The notes under the pieces: generated by a model
The model's input: only the letters and a program-made list of their open reading frames with translations
Databases searched by the model: none
Told to the model about the DNA's origin: nothing
Shown here: one piece after another, positions 34,690 through 44,226 of the stretch
Layout: each line of letters begins with the position of its first letter
Position numbering within the stretch: position 1 is the first letter of the stretch
NCBI RefSeq assembly: GCF_020991125.1
Contig: NZ_CP087715.1
Span: 1,763,501-1,827,500 of the forward strand
Direction of reading: 5' to 3'
From: Microbulbifer celer
Lineage (GTDB): Bacteria; Pseudomonadota; Gammaproteobacteria; Pseudomonadales; Cellvibrionaceae
Length of the DNA stretch: 64,000 bases
Translations under genes and position numbers: made by a program

Positions 34690-35351
34690 GGACGCAGGGC
34701 TCCTTCCCGCAGTTCCAGAATCCGGTCGCAGCGCTGGGCCAGTTCGGGATTGTGAGTAACGATCAGTGCGCCCAGCGCGCGCTCGCGGATCGCATCGAAA
34801 AACAACGGCACCACACGCTGGGCAGTGGCGTAGTCGAGACTTCCGGTGGGTTCATCGGTAAGGATCAATTCCGGCCGCATGGCAAAAGCACAGGCCAGCG
34901 CCGCCCGCTGTCGCTGGCCGCCGGAGAGTTGATCGGGATAACGGTGCGCAACGTCCGCAATATCCAGCTGCGCGAGCAGCGCCTCGCCGTCGTGGGCTTG
35001 CAAGCCAGCAAGCCCGGCGCGGAAAGCGATGTTGCGGGAAACAGTGAGTGTGGGGATCAGGTTGCCATCCTGGAACAGTGTGGCGATACGGGTACGGCGG
35101 AGCTCGGCCCAGTCGTTTTCCGTAAGATCGGAATGCGCCCGGCCGAATACCTGCAGCTGGCCGCTGTCTGGCAGCAAAAGCCCGTTGAGCAGGTTCAGCA
35201 GCGTGCTCTTGCCCGATCCCGAAGGACCGATAACTGCCACCGCTTCACCGCCCCGCAGCTCCAGCGACAAACCGTGCAGCACGCTGATCTGTTCGCGACC
35301 ATTGCGGTAAGAGCGGGAGAGGTTTTGTGCCTGAATCAGGGCATTATTCAT
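34665..35351 (-). CDS. ABC transporter ATP-binding protein, LolD/MacB type
   Basis: 228 residues: Walker [14 protein letters not shown]-loop [11 protein letters not shown], signature [11 protein letters not shown] and Walker [13 protein letters not shown], the type that pairs with FtsX-like permeases. It is the first gene of the operon and powers the downstream 810-residue permease, with which it overlaps by 25 bp. Confidence 0.92.
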   Translation of the reverse strand: MNNALIQAQNLSRSYRNGREQISVLHGLSLELRGGEAVAVIGPSGSGKSTLLNLLNGLLLPDSGQLQVFGRAHSDLTENDWAELRRTRIATLFQDGNLIPTLTVSRNIAFRAGLAGLQAHDGEALLAQLDIADVAHRYPDQLSGGQRQRAALACAFAMRPELILTDEPTGSLDYATAQRVVPLFFDAIRERALGALIVTHNPELAQRCDRILELREGALRPWDSAVSS

Positions 35352-35490
35352 AGTTTGCCGGGCTGACTGATCGCTGGTTCTGCCAATCAGTCTATCGCAC
35401 CCGGTGTTTTTTTGGAGGGGACCTATACGGTGACACCGAATGCATCCGGCATTGCCCGGTCAATTGGAGTATTTAACTGTCGCAGGGCGT

Positions 35491-36894
35491 TCACACACCC
35501 ACAATACGCGAGCGGAATTTACGACCTTTCAGCTTGCCGTTGGCGAGCTTGTTCAAAGCCTTCTTGGCAACCGGCCGCTGTACTGCAACAAAGGTAGAGA
35601 AATCAAATAACTGAATCTTACCGATCTGTGAACCGTCGATGCCACCGTCGCCGGTCAGCGCGCCCACCACATCACCGGCACGGACTTTCTGTTTCTTGCC
35701 GCCGTCGATCTGCAGGGTCGACATCACAGGTTTTGTGGGAGCGAAGCCTTTGGGCAGTTGCGGCACTTCCTGCAGGGTGATCTTCTGCTGCATCAGCTCT
35801 TCCAGCCGCTCCAGCTTGTAGATCTCTTTTTTGCTGACCAGTGACAGCGCCACGCCCTTCTGCCCTGCCCGCCCCGTGCGGCCGACTCGGTGCACATGCA
35901 CTTCCGGGTCACGGGAGAGGTGGTAGTTCACCACCACCGGCAGCTCTTCGATATCCAGCCCGCGTGCAGCCACGTCGGTTGCCACCAGAACCGAGGCGCT
36001 GCCGTTGGCGAAGAGTGCCAGGGTGCGGTCGCGGTCTTTCTGCTCCATATCACCGTGCAGCGCGAGCGCGGCAAAGCCGGCACGCTTCAGGGTCTCGGCG
36101 GCTTCATCAGCCTCTTTCTTGGTGTTGCAGAACACCAGCGCGGAGGACGCGTCGTAGTTGGCCAGCAACTGATACAAAGCCGCCGGGCGAGCCTCGTTGT
36201 TCTCTACGCGGTAGTAGTTCTGCTCAATCGTGCTCTGGGTATGCCCGGCCGCTACTTCCACCGTAACCGGGTCGCGCAGTACCCGCGCGGCCAGCGCATC
36301 AATGGTTTTGGGATAGGTAGCAGAGAACAGCAGGGTTTGCCGCTGCTGCGGCAGTTCCGCCAGAATCTGGTCCAGCACCGCCTGGAAGCCCATGTCCAGC
36401 ATGCGGTCCGCTTCATCCAGCACCAGGGTCTCCACATTACTCAGATCGAGATTACCCTTGCGCAGGTGGTCTTCAATGCGCCCGGGCGTGCCCACCACAA
36501 TATGGGCACCATGCTTGAGGGAACCGATCTGCGGTCCAAACGGCATGCCCCCACACAGGGTCAGGATCTTGATATTGTGGATCGCCCGCGCCAGCTTGCG
36601 CAGCTCCCGCGCCACCTGGTCCGCCAGCTCGCGGGTGGGACACAGCACCAGCGACTGCACCCGGAACCGCTCTACCCGCAGCTTGTGCAGCAGACCCAGA
36701 CCAAACGCTACCGTCTTGCCCGAGCCGGTCTTCGCCTGGCCGATTACATCCTTGCCGGCGACAATCGCTGGCAACGCAGCGGCCTGGATCTCGGTCAGGC
36801 GTGTATAGCCCAGGTCCTCCAGGTTCTTCAGGAGGGCCTGCTCCAGCGGCAGGGACTGGAAATCGCGGGGGTGGTTATTGTCAGGAGTGGTCAC
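35491..36894 (-). CDS. dbpA: ATP-dependent RNA helicase DbpA
   Basis: 467 residues (E. coli 457). DEAD-box helicase core: AKTGSGKT (motif I), VLDEADRMLD (II), SATYP (III), HRVGRTGRAG (VI). The C-terminal 70 residues, starting near VRAGDVVGALTGDGGIDGSQIGKI, form the DbpA RNA-recognition domain that binds hairpin 92 of 23S rRNA. It remodels the large ribosomal subunit during assembly. It is monocistronic. Confidence 0.95.
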   Translation of the reverse strand: MTTPDNNHPRDFQSLPLEQALLKNLEDLGYTRLTEIQAAALPAIVAGKDVIGQAKTGSGKTVAFGLGLLHKLRVERFRVQSLVLCPTRELADQVARELRKLARAIHNIKILTLCGGMPFGPQIGSLKHGAHIVVGTPGRIEDHLRKGNLDLSNVETLVLDEADRMLDMGFQAVLDQILAELPQQRQTLLFSATYPKTIDALAARVLRDPVTVEVAAGHTQSTIEQNYYRVENNEARPAALYQLLANYDASSALVFCNTKKEADEAAETLKRAGFAALALHGDMEQKDRDRTLALFANGSASVLVATDVAARGLDIEELPVVVNYHLSRDPEVHVHRVGRTGRAGQKGVALSLVSKKEIYKLERLEELMQQKITLQEVPQLPKGFAPTKPVMSTLQIDGGKKQKVRAGDVVGALTGDGGIDGSQIGKIQLFDFSTFVAVQRPVAKKALNKLANGKLKGRKFRSRIVGV

Positions 36895-36992
36895 AAGGGA
36901 GGCTCGATTGGAGAAATAGCGGCGTATTGTAGGGAAGCCCAGCGCAATTTCCCAACATAACCGTGGATGTAAAACGCATTGATCCCGGTTTA

Positions 36993-37559
36993 CTACCGGG
37001 ATTGCAGCGCGATCATTTTTTCGAAGGGCTGCAGCATGGATTGGAAGTCCTTGCCCGGCTCCAGCCCCGCCATCGCCATGACGATGCTTTCGACGGTAGA
37101 GAGACTGTTTTCCAGCGAGGACCTTCGTATCTGATAGTTCGATCTAAACGCACCCTCCAAGCTTACCCGCGGTAACTGTTGCAGCGCTGAGTGCAAATGC
37201 AGCATTTTTTTGGACTTCCGCCAAGTAGCGTCGATCACCACCAGCTGCTCCAACACCCCTGCCTGCGGCGCACCGGGCTCAACCTGCTCCACTTCCGGCA
37301 ACCAACTCAGGGACGGATAGAGCAATACCGATCGAGGCTTCAACAGCTTTGCCAGCTCCTCGTCTGACAGGCTCTCAGCCACCACCAGCGCACTGTTGTC
37401 CAGGCACAGATGCGCCATGCGCCCGGTATTGAACGGATGCTTCTGCTCCATGGGGTGCTGTATGATCAGCACCTTGACTCGGTTGGGGATATGGACCAGC
37501 GCGCTGCAATAGCAGACTTTGAGTGGGCGTTGGCAGGTTGGACAGATTTGGCGTGGCAT
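36993..37559 (-). CDS. DTW-domain protein, tRNA-uridine aminocarboxypropyltransferase-like
   Basis: 188 residues. The N-terminal CPTCQRPLKVCYC is the usual metal-binding Cys cluster, and VVIDATWRKSKKM corresponds to the DTW motif (here D-A-T-W). Family members (TapT/TuaA) transfer the aminocarboxypropyl group of SAM to uridine in the tRNA variable or D loop. The start is 5 bp from the divergent GNAT gene. Confidence 0.85.
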   Translation of the reverse strand: MPRQICPTCQRPLKVCYCSALVHIPNRVKVLIIQHPMEQKHPFNTGRMAHLCLDNSALVVAESLSDEELAKLLKPRSVLLYPSLSWLPEVEQVEPGAPQAGVLEQLVVIDATWRKSKKMLHLHSALQQLPRVSLEGAFRSNYQIRRSSLENSLSTVESIVMAMAGLEPGKDFQSMLQPFEKMIALQSR

Positions 37560-37564
37560 AGAAG

Positions 37565-38011
37565 ATGGTAACTGATGATCTTTCGGCAGACACTTTGTCG
37601 GTGCACTGGCTCACGGATGCAGAAATGCCGCTGGCCAACAAATTCTATCGTGCGCACAAATTTCGCGGTAAGGCGAAGCGGCATGATCCCTGCGCGGTGG
37701 TCAGGGATGTCCAGAATAGCATTATTGCCTGTGGTTGCCTGCGTCAGTTGACGGACAGCCAGCTGTTGGCCGGAGTGGCGGTAGCGCCGGACTGGCAGGG
37801 GCGCGGTGTGGCGCGGTTGTTGCTGAACGGTATGGCAGAGAAGTACGACGAGCAGACCTTCACCTTCCCCTATCGACATCTGGTGCCATTTTACACTTCA
37901 TTGGGATACGTGGAGGTTGAGCCTGAGGGACAGCCTTCGGCTATCAGCGATCGATTCCATACCTACGAAAAACAGGGGCGGGATATTGTGGTGATGCACT
38001 ACTCCGTCTAA
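37565..38011 (+). CDS. GNAT-family N-acetyltransferase
   Basis: 148 residues. The acetyl-CoA pyrophosphate-binding segment is VAVAPDWQGRGVARLLL (motif A, Q-x-x-G-x-G/A) and PFYTSLGYVEV is the C-terminal motif B. The substrate (small molecule or protein) is unknown. Because the annotated ATG lies only 5 bp from the divergent DTW gene, translation may begin further in, for example at the TTG near 37595. A piece of a paralogue's 3' end survives at 44227-44270. Confidence 0.8.
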   Translation: MVTDDLSADTLSVHWLTDAEMPLANKFYRAHKFRGKAKRHDPCAVVRDVQNSIIACGCLRQLTDSQLLAGVAVAPDWQGRGVARLLLNGMAEKYDEQTFTFPYRHLVPFYTSLGYVEVEPEGQPSAISDRFHTYEKQGRDIVVMHYSV

Positions 38012-38139
38012 CCACCATAACTGTCTTTCCCCTGAGAGTCTGCGTTCTCTATACGCAATGCCCCAGTGGAAGCAGGGGTGACGCTCCGGGGCGAGCCTGG
38101 AGTGACAGAGAGCGTTGAATCGTTGCGTGTTTTTTTATG

Positions 38140-39249
38140 CTATCGCAGTAATGCCGACATAATCCGGCTGATCAGTTCTCCTTGTCGCGAGCAGCCGGTT
38201 TTCTGGAATACCTGCTTGATATGGGATCGTACAGTTGCAACCCCGCGACTCAGTTGCTCGGCGATAGCCTGCACGTCCAGTCCTGCAACTAACCGTTCAC
38301 AAACCTGCGCCTCGGCCGGGGTCAGGTCGAAATAGGTAGCGATATTTTCCACGCTGGGAAGGGAGCGGTTGTCCGGTTCATACACGCTGACCAGGGCGCC
38401 GCCAGCCAGCAATTCGCTGCTTTCAATGGGGCGAATAACGAAGATCAGTGGGCTACGCCCTTCCCGCTTGAGAAACAGGGTCTCGCAGCAATAGTCTTCC
38501 TTGCCCATGCTGGACCGCACCACTTGGGCAGAGGCTCGAAAAAAGGCGCTTTGCACATCGTTCTCTGCAAAGCAAAAACGCTCATCACGAATGCCGAGGC
38601 ATCGCTCGCGGGCGATCAGGTCGCGGGCAGCCTTGTTGGAGTAGAGGATGGTGGCCAGGCTGTCGAGCACAAAGGTGGCGTCGGGGAGGACGTCAATGAC
38701 AGCTGCCAGTGAAGATGCGGCCTGACTGCGTGTTTCCAGCTGCCGGTAAAGGTGTACCGTCTGGCGGATATGCGGAACCAGCCGATTGAGCGCATCCAGC
38801 TCGGCCTGCTGATAAGGGCCTTGTGCAACGGTACGCTGAATGGTCAGTACGAAGCTGTGGGTTCGTGTGCTATCAATCACCAGCCAGGCAGAATCCAGCA
38901 TGTCCTGCTCATTTTCCCATTTGGAATAGTCTTCGTCTGGCTGGAAGTCTGACAGCAGTGGCAGAGCCGGCTGGAACAGGCCCGGCGCCTGCTTGACCGC
39001 CAGGTTGGTTACCACGTCCTGGGCGATCATATTGTTTTCGAGATACCAATTGATGAACTCCTCGGACAGACCATGATACCAAAGGTGCTCCATGCGCAAT
39101 GGCTGACGGTGAACTACCAGTAGCTGGGCAGCACAACCATTGATGGCACCGGTCAGTTTTTCCAGGAAGGTATGAAAGCCTTCCCGGTCGGTGAGTGACT
39201 GATAAAGGGCCTGAATCAGGCCGGGTTCGTTCTGCAGTGCCAGAGTCAT
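38140..39249 (-). CDS. LuxR-family regulator (first of a tandem pair)
   Basis: 369 residues with a C-terminal GerE/LuxR helix-turn-helix: FDLTPAEAQVCERLVAGLDVQAIAEQLSRGVATVRSHIKQVFQKTG. The N-terminal two thirds resembles no receiver domain; a PAS-like segment (VIDVLPDATFVLDSLATILYSNKAA) lies in the middle and an aromatic-rich sensory region before it. It is an orphan one-component regulator with unknown signal. A similar gene lies 138 bp upstream; the two share domain order and are probably old duplicates. Confidence 0.85.
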   Translation of the reverse strand: MTLALQNEPGLIQALYQSLTDREGFHTFLEKLTGAINGCAAQLLVVHRQPLRMEHLWYHGLSEEFINWYLENNMIAQDVVTNLAVKQAPGLFQPALPLLSDFQPDEDYSKWENEQDMLDSAWLVIDSTRTHSFVLTIQRTVAQGPYQQAELDALNRLVPHIRQTVHLYRQLETRSQAASSLAAVIDVLPDATFVLDSLATILYSNKAARDLIARERCLGIRDERFCFAENDVQSAFFRASAQVVRSSMGKEDYCCETLFLKREGRSPLIFVIRPIESSELLAGGALVSVYEPDNRSLPSVENIATYFDLTPAEAQVCERLVAGLDVQAIAEQLSRGVATVRSHIKQVFQKTGCSRQGELISRIMSALLR

Positions 39250-39330
39250 GGTTTTTCCTGTGATGACTGTGTCATACCGGGTATTCGCTTTGCGAACCCT
39301 CTATCCCCAAGCCTTGAATATGACGAACGT

Positions 39331-39354
39331 CATCCCCGGGGCAAGCCCGGGATG
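39331..39354. repeat. REP-like inverted repeat between the two LuxR genes
   Basis: CATCCCCGGG and CCCGGGATG form a stem with one bulged base and a GCAAG loop. It sits in the 138-bp gap and resembles dispersed palindromes of the 'gtcatcccc...ggggatgac' type; it may attenuate read-through from the upstream gene. Confidence 0.45.
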
Positions 39355-39387
39355 AGGTGGGGCCCGTCCTGTGCGCGGAGAATATTC

Positions 39388-40572
39388 TCACCCCAGCGCC
39401 CTGACCATCATGGCCACCAGCTCGGTCTGTTTGCGATAGCCATTTTTGGCCAGCAGGTTCTTGATGTACTGGCGTACGGTATGAACGGAGATCTGTTTCT
39501 CCTCGGCAATTTCCTTAGCGCTCAGGCCCTGGATCAATGTGGCTGCCACTGAAGCTTCTGCCGGGGTGCATTGAAACAGGGTCTGGAGTCGCTCCAGGTC
39601 CGGCGCCAGCTCACTATCAAAGCTGAACAATTCCGCGAGAACGCCGTTGTTTTCAACGCTTTCCGCCACCAGTGGCGTCAGACAGATGGCCAGGCGTTCA
39701 TGGCCATTGCGGACAAACAGGGTGCGGGTATCCAGATGGCCCTTGTGGGAGTGCACGATGCAGGTGGAGATGGCGTCGTGCAGTTTGCGGGTCAGGCGTT
39801 TATCGCTGCTGTGCAGGCGCTGGTCTTCACCAATAAAGAGGTTGCCGGTGTGAGTGAGCAGGTTGCGGGCGGCATCGTTGGCCTGGGCAATGCTGCCCAG
39901 GGCATTGAACACCATCAGGGGTTTGTTCACATGGTTAAGCGCCATGGCCAGGTTTTCGTTGTCACTGTTTGACTGATACAGCTTCAGGTGCAGGGCGACG
40001 GCATTTTCGATATGCGGGGCCAGCAGGTTCATCTGCAGGAGTTCGTCGTCGGTATAAGGGCCAAAATCCTGGTGGCGGTTGGCCATGAACACCACATTGG
40101 TGCCGTTTTCCCGGGTGACCAGCATGCCGGCACTGTCGCCCATGCCCACGGCTTCCGCCCAGGCGCGGCTTTCCGGGCCGAGAATATCCAGAATGGTACG
40201 GCTGGTATCACCGCGCAGAAAGGAATCGAACTGGCGCGGTGGCAGCTGCACATAACGGGTCAGGGCTTCGTCCCGTTCTGGCAGGTCGCTGTTGATATAC
40301 CACTCCTCGAAGCCTTCCGGGTAACCGAAGGTCCAGCCATACACCATGCGCTGGGGGTTGGCGGTGACGCCCAGAATACCGCCCTGCAGTGCTTTGAAGT
40401 GTTGTTGAAAGGCGCTGAAGAAGGGCTGGAAACCGGCATTGTCATGCAGGCAGCGGTAGAGGGTGCTGACAAGCTGGTTGTAGGCATACAAATCGTTGCC
40501 CCCCAAAGAAGGGAGGGGAAGACAGGCATCCTCATCGGGATGGGGCGCAAACGTCGGCGTTAATATTGTCAT
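39388..40572 (-). CDS. LuxR-family regulator (second of a tandem pair)
   Basis: 394 residues with the same layout as its neighbour: a unique N-terminal sensory region rich in Trp/Tyr, a PAS-like middle (HVNKPLMVFNALGSIAQANDAARNLL) and a C-terminal LuxR helix-turn-helix (CTPAEASVAATLIQGLSAKEIAEEKQISVHTVRQYIKNLLAKNG). No phosphorylation domain. Targets and signals are unknown; no acyl-homoserine-lactone synthase is nearby. Confidence 0.85.
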   Translation of the reverse strand: MTILTPTFAPHPDEDACLPLPSLGGNDLYAYNQLVSTLYRCLHDNAGFQPFFSAFQQHFKALQGGILGVTANPQRMVYGWTFGYPEGFEEWYINSDLPERDEALTRYVQLPPRQFDSFLRGDTSRTILDILGPESRAWAEAVGMGDSAGMLVTRENGTNVVFMANRHQDFGPYTDDELLQMNLLAPHIENAVALHLKLYQSNSDNENLAMALNHVNKPLMVFNALGSIAQANDAARNLLTHTGNLFIGEDQRLHSSDKRLTRKLHDAISTCIVHSHKGHLDTRTLFVRNGHERLAICLTPLVAESVENNGVLAELFSFDSELAPDLERLQTLFQCTPAEASVAATLIQGLSAKEIAEEKQISVHTVRQYIKNLLAKNGYRKQTELVAMMVRALG

Positions 40573-40980
40573 TGTTGTATTTCCTGGCTATCCGACTTGC
40601 ATGACGCCGGATAGCAGAGTGCGAATCACATCCTGCTGTTTGTTGAGATCAATCTTGCGATATGCCGTATTCCGACAGCTATTCCCCGTTCGGACGATAC
40701 GGATACAGAATATAAGTGATTGCACAAAAAATGGGAAATGGGTCACAAAACAACGCCAGTAGTGACTCTGGAGCGAGATGAATGGCCTTGGTCGGTAGCG
40801 GGGAGTCGCGGATGTGGTTCAAGTGCACGAAAGTGGGCGGATGCGCAGACGATATACGCGGAGTTCAGAGTGTATCCTGCAAGATTGAAAGGTAGAGAGG
40901 GGGGGCGACGGCAAGCTTCCGCTGAACCTGGGGGAAAAGGGGCCGTAAAGGCCCCAAGTACATCCGATCAGAAATCTCGT
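40573..40980. other. Intergenic region between the LuxR pair and the barrel gene
   Basis: 408 bp. Apart from the terminator at 40939-40955, nothing is recognised: no ORF with a ribosome-binding site, no tRNA. The half next to the LuxR gene is AT-richer and must carry its promoter. Confidence 0.4.
40939..40955 (-). terminator. Terminator of the TraF-like gene
   Basis: On the minus strand GGGGCC-TTTAC-GGCCCC is followed by TTTTCCCC, 25 bp past the stop. A good intrinsic terminator. Confidence 0.75.
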
Positions 40981-42141
40981 TTACAGCTCCAAACCGAACT
41001 GCAATGCCGCGCCCAACGTGTCGTCGGAGGATTTGATCGCTGACAGGTGGAAATGCACCACGTCAAACGGGGTAAAACCGATCCCCGCGGTCAGGGCACC
41101 GTCATAGGTGCCTTTCAGGTCATGGCGGTAACCGACACGCAGCTGTGCCCAGTCAAACAGGTCCGCTTCTGCGCCGACGCGGGCGATCTGTACTTTGCCA
41201 GCGCCATCGAAGAGTTCAACAGCATTCAGATCCAGATCTGCCAATACCGTAAAGATTTCTCCGGTATACCCGACACCCGCGGCCAACTGTGGATCCAGCT
41301 GGATATCCACACCGCCTTGAACCGTTTCGTACTCCTGAGCGATAGCATTACGCAGGGAGACACCGCCCTGTAGCTCGCCCCAGTTGATGGTAGCGCCGAA
41401 GTCGATGTTGAAGTTGGTGTGCTCCTGGGTGTAGTCGTCCGCCTCGAAGTCGTCGCTGTCGAAGTTGGCGATGGCTTCAATGTATTCGATAGTTTCCACG
41501 CGCTGGTATTTAGGCGTAGCCCCCAAGGAAACCTGGTGCCCGCCGAAGGTGAATTCCCGCGCGGCAGCGAAGCCGATTTCCTGCATGGAATAGCCGAAAG
41601 CACTAACTACGCTTTCCAGGCCATATTCGTCGAAGATCTGCTCGCCGAAAGTTTCCAGCAACTCTACATCAGAGTCCGCCAGCTGTATGTCGGCGGCCAC
41701 AAAGGCGGACTGGCGCACAAACAGCAGGCCAGAGGCAATGTTGTTGGGGATGGCGACGGTCAACTGGGCACCGGCGTCCAGAGTCAGGCCGGAGTTATCC
41801 AGGGTTTCCAGCTGCGACAGTATGTAGTCAGCATCGTTCTGGTCAGCCGTGTAGCCGTCGAGGTCGTCGAGAAAATCCGTCAGGTCCTCGCTGGTATCGA
41901 GAAATTCGTTTTCGTCATTGGCGATCAGGCCGAAGTCGAAAGTCGCAGCAAAATTGTCGTTTTCCTGGAAGTTTGTCGCGGTTGCCGGATTGATCAGTGC
42001 GCTGTAAGTGTAGTCACCACCGGCAACCCCCGAGCCCGCCATGGCGGTACCGCGCCCGGAAAAAATTTCGGCAGTCACTGGTGACGCCCCCAGAATAGTC
42101 CCCGCAGCAACCACGCAGGCAATTTGATTTTTGGTCCACAT
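40981..42141 (-). CDS. Outer-membrane TraF_2/FadL-like barrel protein
   Basis: 386 residues with a signal peptide (1-24, ending VTA-E). The mature start IFSGRGTAMAGSGVAGGDYTYSALINPA resembles the 'TraF_2' (PF13729) proteins, which have a FadL-like barrel organisation despite the conjugation-based name. C-terminal strands such as AQLRVGYRHDL and AALQFGLEL end in a hydrophobic residue, as in outer-membrane barrels. No conjugation genes are near, so a plasmid-transfer role is unlikely. Function unknown; a hydrophobic-compound transporter is a guess. Confidence 0.7.
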   Translation of the reverse strand: MWTKNQIACVVAAGTILGASPVTAEIFSGRGTAMAGSGVAGGDYTYSALINPATATNFQENDNFAATFDFGLIANDENEFLDTSEDLTDFLDDLDGYTADQNDADYILSQLETLDNSGLTLDAGAQLTVAIPNNIASGLLFVRQSAFVAADIQLADSDVELLETFGEQIFDEYGLESVVSAFGYSMQEIGFAAAREFTFGGHQVSLGATPKYQRVETIEYIEAIANFDSDDFEADDYTQEHTNFNIDFGATINWGELQGGVSLRNAIAQEYETVQGGVDIQLDPQLAAGVGYTGEIFTVLADLDLNAVELFDGAGKVQIARVGAEADLFDWAQLRVGYRHDLKGTYDGALTAGIGFTPFDVVHFHLSAIKSSDDTLGAALQFGLEL

Positions 42142-42239
42142 GTTTAATTAGCAGCTCTAAGATTTGGCGTGATAAATGGATACTATTTGGGCACAACATC
42201 GCCCAATGGCGAGGTGTGCCCGACACATATCCCCAGGAT

Positions 42240-44021
42240 TTATAGCAGCTCTCCGCCCATCGCGATACAAGCCTCAGCAGTTTCTTCGTAGGTGATGAAG
42301 TTATCATCTGCGCAACGAAACTCGGTTTGAAATCTTGCTGGGCATTTCCCCAAACCAGCGGAAATAAAGCTAAAGTCAGCGTCAGGGTAGGAGTGCACCT
42401 CCCCGTCAATCGTTTCTATGACCGTTTTCCATTCGCCCGTCGCATCGGACTCCTTAACGATCTCATTTTCACCGACCCAGCGGATCTCCTCGCAGTGTTC
42501 CTCAACTTGGTCAGTTCCGATATCCCAAATGTCGTGGATAAGAATGGCTTCACTACTGGCCCCACCAGAGCTAGCACTACCCTGAATACCTGCTGGGCCT
42601 GCGCCCAAGCGATTGAATTGTATCTCCCCCTCTCCAATAACCTGCATGGTCATACTATTACCGCGAACAAATAGTTTCAGGTTCGCAGTGCCCACAAAGC
42701 TGGAGAAACCGTAGCCATTAGTGTCGACAATGGTACCCGATGTGCTCAGCACACCAGTTTCCATATCGTGGCTATAGCTACCAACCTCAACTCCATCGTC
42801 TTCAGCCTGCACATAGGTTCCATCGGGCAAGAAGGCCAGCATCAGCAGATCACCATCGTGCACATCTGAATTGGCAACATCGCCGACCCAAGCGCCTTGC
42901 AGCCCATTCGCCACAACACGCGAAGCAGGAATACTTTCCAGGAGGGTGTCCTCTCCGCCCTGCTGCGCAACCTCAAAAACATCAACCGAGCCTGAATTGC
43001 CTTCAACGTCAAAGGTGAGGTATTCGCCTTGCAGCTCGCTGGAAATACCATCTTCCGGATCGTGCAAGCCAATGCCGCCGTTCTCATCGCTGAAATTCGC
43101 GGTCACTTTCAGAACCTTTCCGGCATCCAGACTGTAGGCGCCCCACTCCAGCCCCTCTTCCGTTTCTGACGAACTCTCCTTCTCTTCCACATGGATGTAG
43201 TTACCAGTGGCCTCATCAAATGCCAGGAAAATAAAGTGCTCAACGCCGTTACCGGTTTCAACACTGGTGTCCAGTACCCAACCGCCTGTCAATGAAGTCT
43301 CGTTGGTATAGCCGAGTTCTTCGCTTTCAAGCGTGGTTTCCAGGTGAGCCTGAGCGGAATCGGCACTGACCAGTTCCGTAGTCGGTGTATCCTGGCCACC
43401 GTTCTCGATCAGTGTCTTCACTACCGCAGAGCTCGCGAAATCTACAGGCGACTGGTCGAAAAATGCCGCCGCGTCCAGCGCCGGATCTTTACTCCCAACC
43501 GCAGCATCACTAATCAAAATACCATTACTCGGGTCCCCGTCGGTATCGAGGGTCTGTAACAGGCGTGCCATATTGACGACAGAATTATCTGAGGTATCTG
43601 TGGTGCCGGCGATGTCCAGTGGAGTAATGACTTCAGAGGCTGCAACAGCCGGAAATTCGAGGTCACCAATAAAGAAAACGACACTGTCGCCCGGCTCATA
43701 ACCAAATTCACCGTTAGCGTCTGTAACCCCCTCGTGGGTGATATTGCCTTCGCTACTCAAAGAGCGATAGCCAATATTCGCCACTAAACTATCAACAAAA
43801 ACCCCGGTTTCTGTTGGAGGCGCTTCACCACCGCCGCTACTGCCGCTCCCGCCACTGCTACTGGAGCTACTGGAACTGCCGCCACCACTACTGGAGCTAC
43901 TGCTAGAACTACCACCACCATTGTCGCCACCGCCACCGCCGCCACCGCCACAGGCAGTAAGCGAACTGAAAATTAATGCCGCCGTGAGCGCAGACAGAGC
44001 CTGGGTAAAAGGATGCTTCAT
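42240..44021 (-). CDS. Lipoprotein with poly-Gly/poly-Ser linker
   Basis: 593 residues from ATG 44021. After lipobox LTAC (Cys24) comes a low-complexity linker of Gly and Ser runs (about 45 residues), typical of Saccharophagus/Microbulbifer secreted proteins. The next domain, with VDSLVANIGYRS, VTDANGEFGYEPGDSVVFFIGDL and NMARLLQTLDTDGDPSNGI, recurs in large surface proteins of marine gammaproteobacteria. The C-terminal 300 residues are beta-rich and of unknown fold. Likely exposed at the outer membrane. The Ser/Gly region is encoded by repetitive sequence (43840-43960) prone to length change. Confidence 0.7.
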   Translation of the reverse strand: MKHPFTQALSALTAALIFSSLTACGGGGGGGGDNGGGSSSSSSSSGGGSSSSSSSSGGSGSSGGGEAPPTETGVFVDSLVANIGYRSLSSEGNITHEGVTDANGEFGYEPGDSVVFFIGDLEFPAVAASEVITPLDIAGTTDTSDNSVVNMARLLQTLDTDGDPSNGILISDAAVGSKDPALDAAAFFDQSPVDFASSAVVKTLIENGGQDTPTTELVSADSAQAHLETTLESEELGYTNETSLTGGWVLDTSVETGNGVEHFIFLAFDEATGNYIHVEEKESSSETEEGLEWGAYSLDAGKVLKVTANFSDENGGIGLHDPEDGISSELQGEYLTFDVEGNSGSVDVFEVAQQGGEDTLLESIPASRVVANGLQGAWVGDVANSDVHDGDLLMLAFLPDGTYVQAEDDGVEVGSYSHDMETGVLSTSGTIVDTNGYGFSSFVGTANLKLFVRGNSMTMQVIGEGEIQFNRLGAGPAGIQGSASSGGASSEAILIHDIWDIGTDQVEEHCEEIRWVGENEIVKESDATGEWKTVIETIDGEVHSYPDADFSFISAGLGKCPARFQTEFRCADDNFITYEETAEACIAMGGELL

Positions 44022-44226
44022 AAAATTCACTCTTTCTTCTGAAGGAAACTCAACATGGGAGTTGCGAAGTGCTGGCGACGGTAGGGAATACCAGACAAGA
44101 GCACTCTCCTACGTACCAGGCACAGCAGAAGTGAGTATTCAGCCCGAAATGGGCCGATCACGCATCCCCCAAATTGGGGATAGGGGCTCGTGGGTAAAAC
44201 GGCTGCCGCATCGCAGGTGCGGTGAC

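Noticed and set aside
40981..42141. Conjugation gene (TraF)
   Set aside because: The protein is only TraF_2-like in name, with no conjugation genes nearby, and looks like an outer-membrane barrel.
43840..43960. Tandem repeat or regulatory array
   Set aside because: The repetitive bases simply encode the Ser/Gly linker of the lipoprotein.
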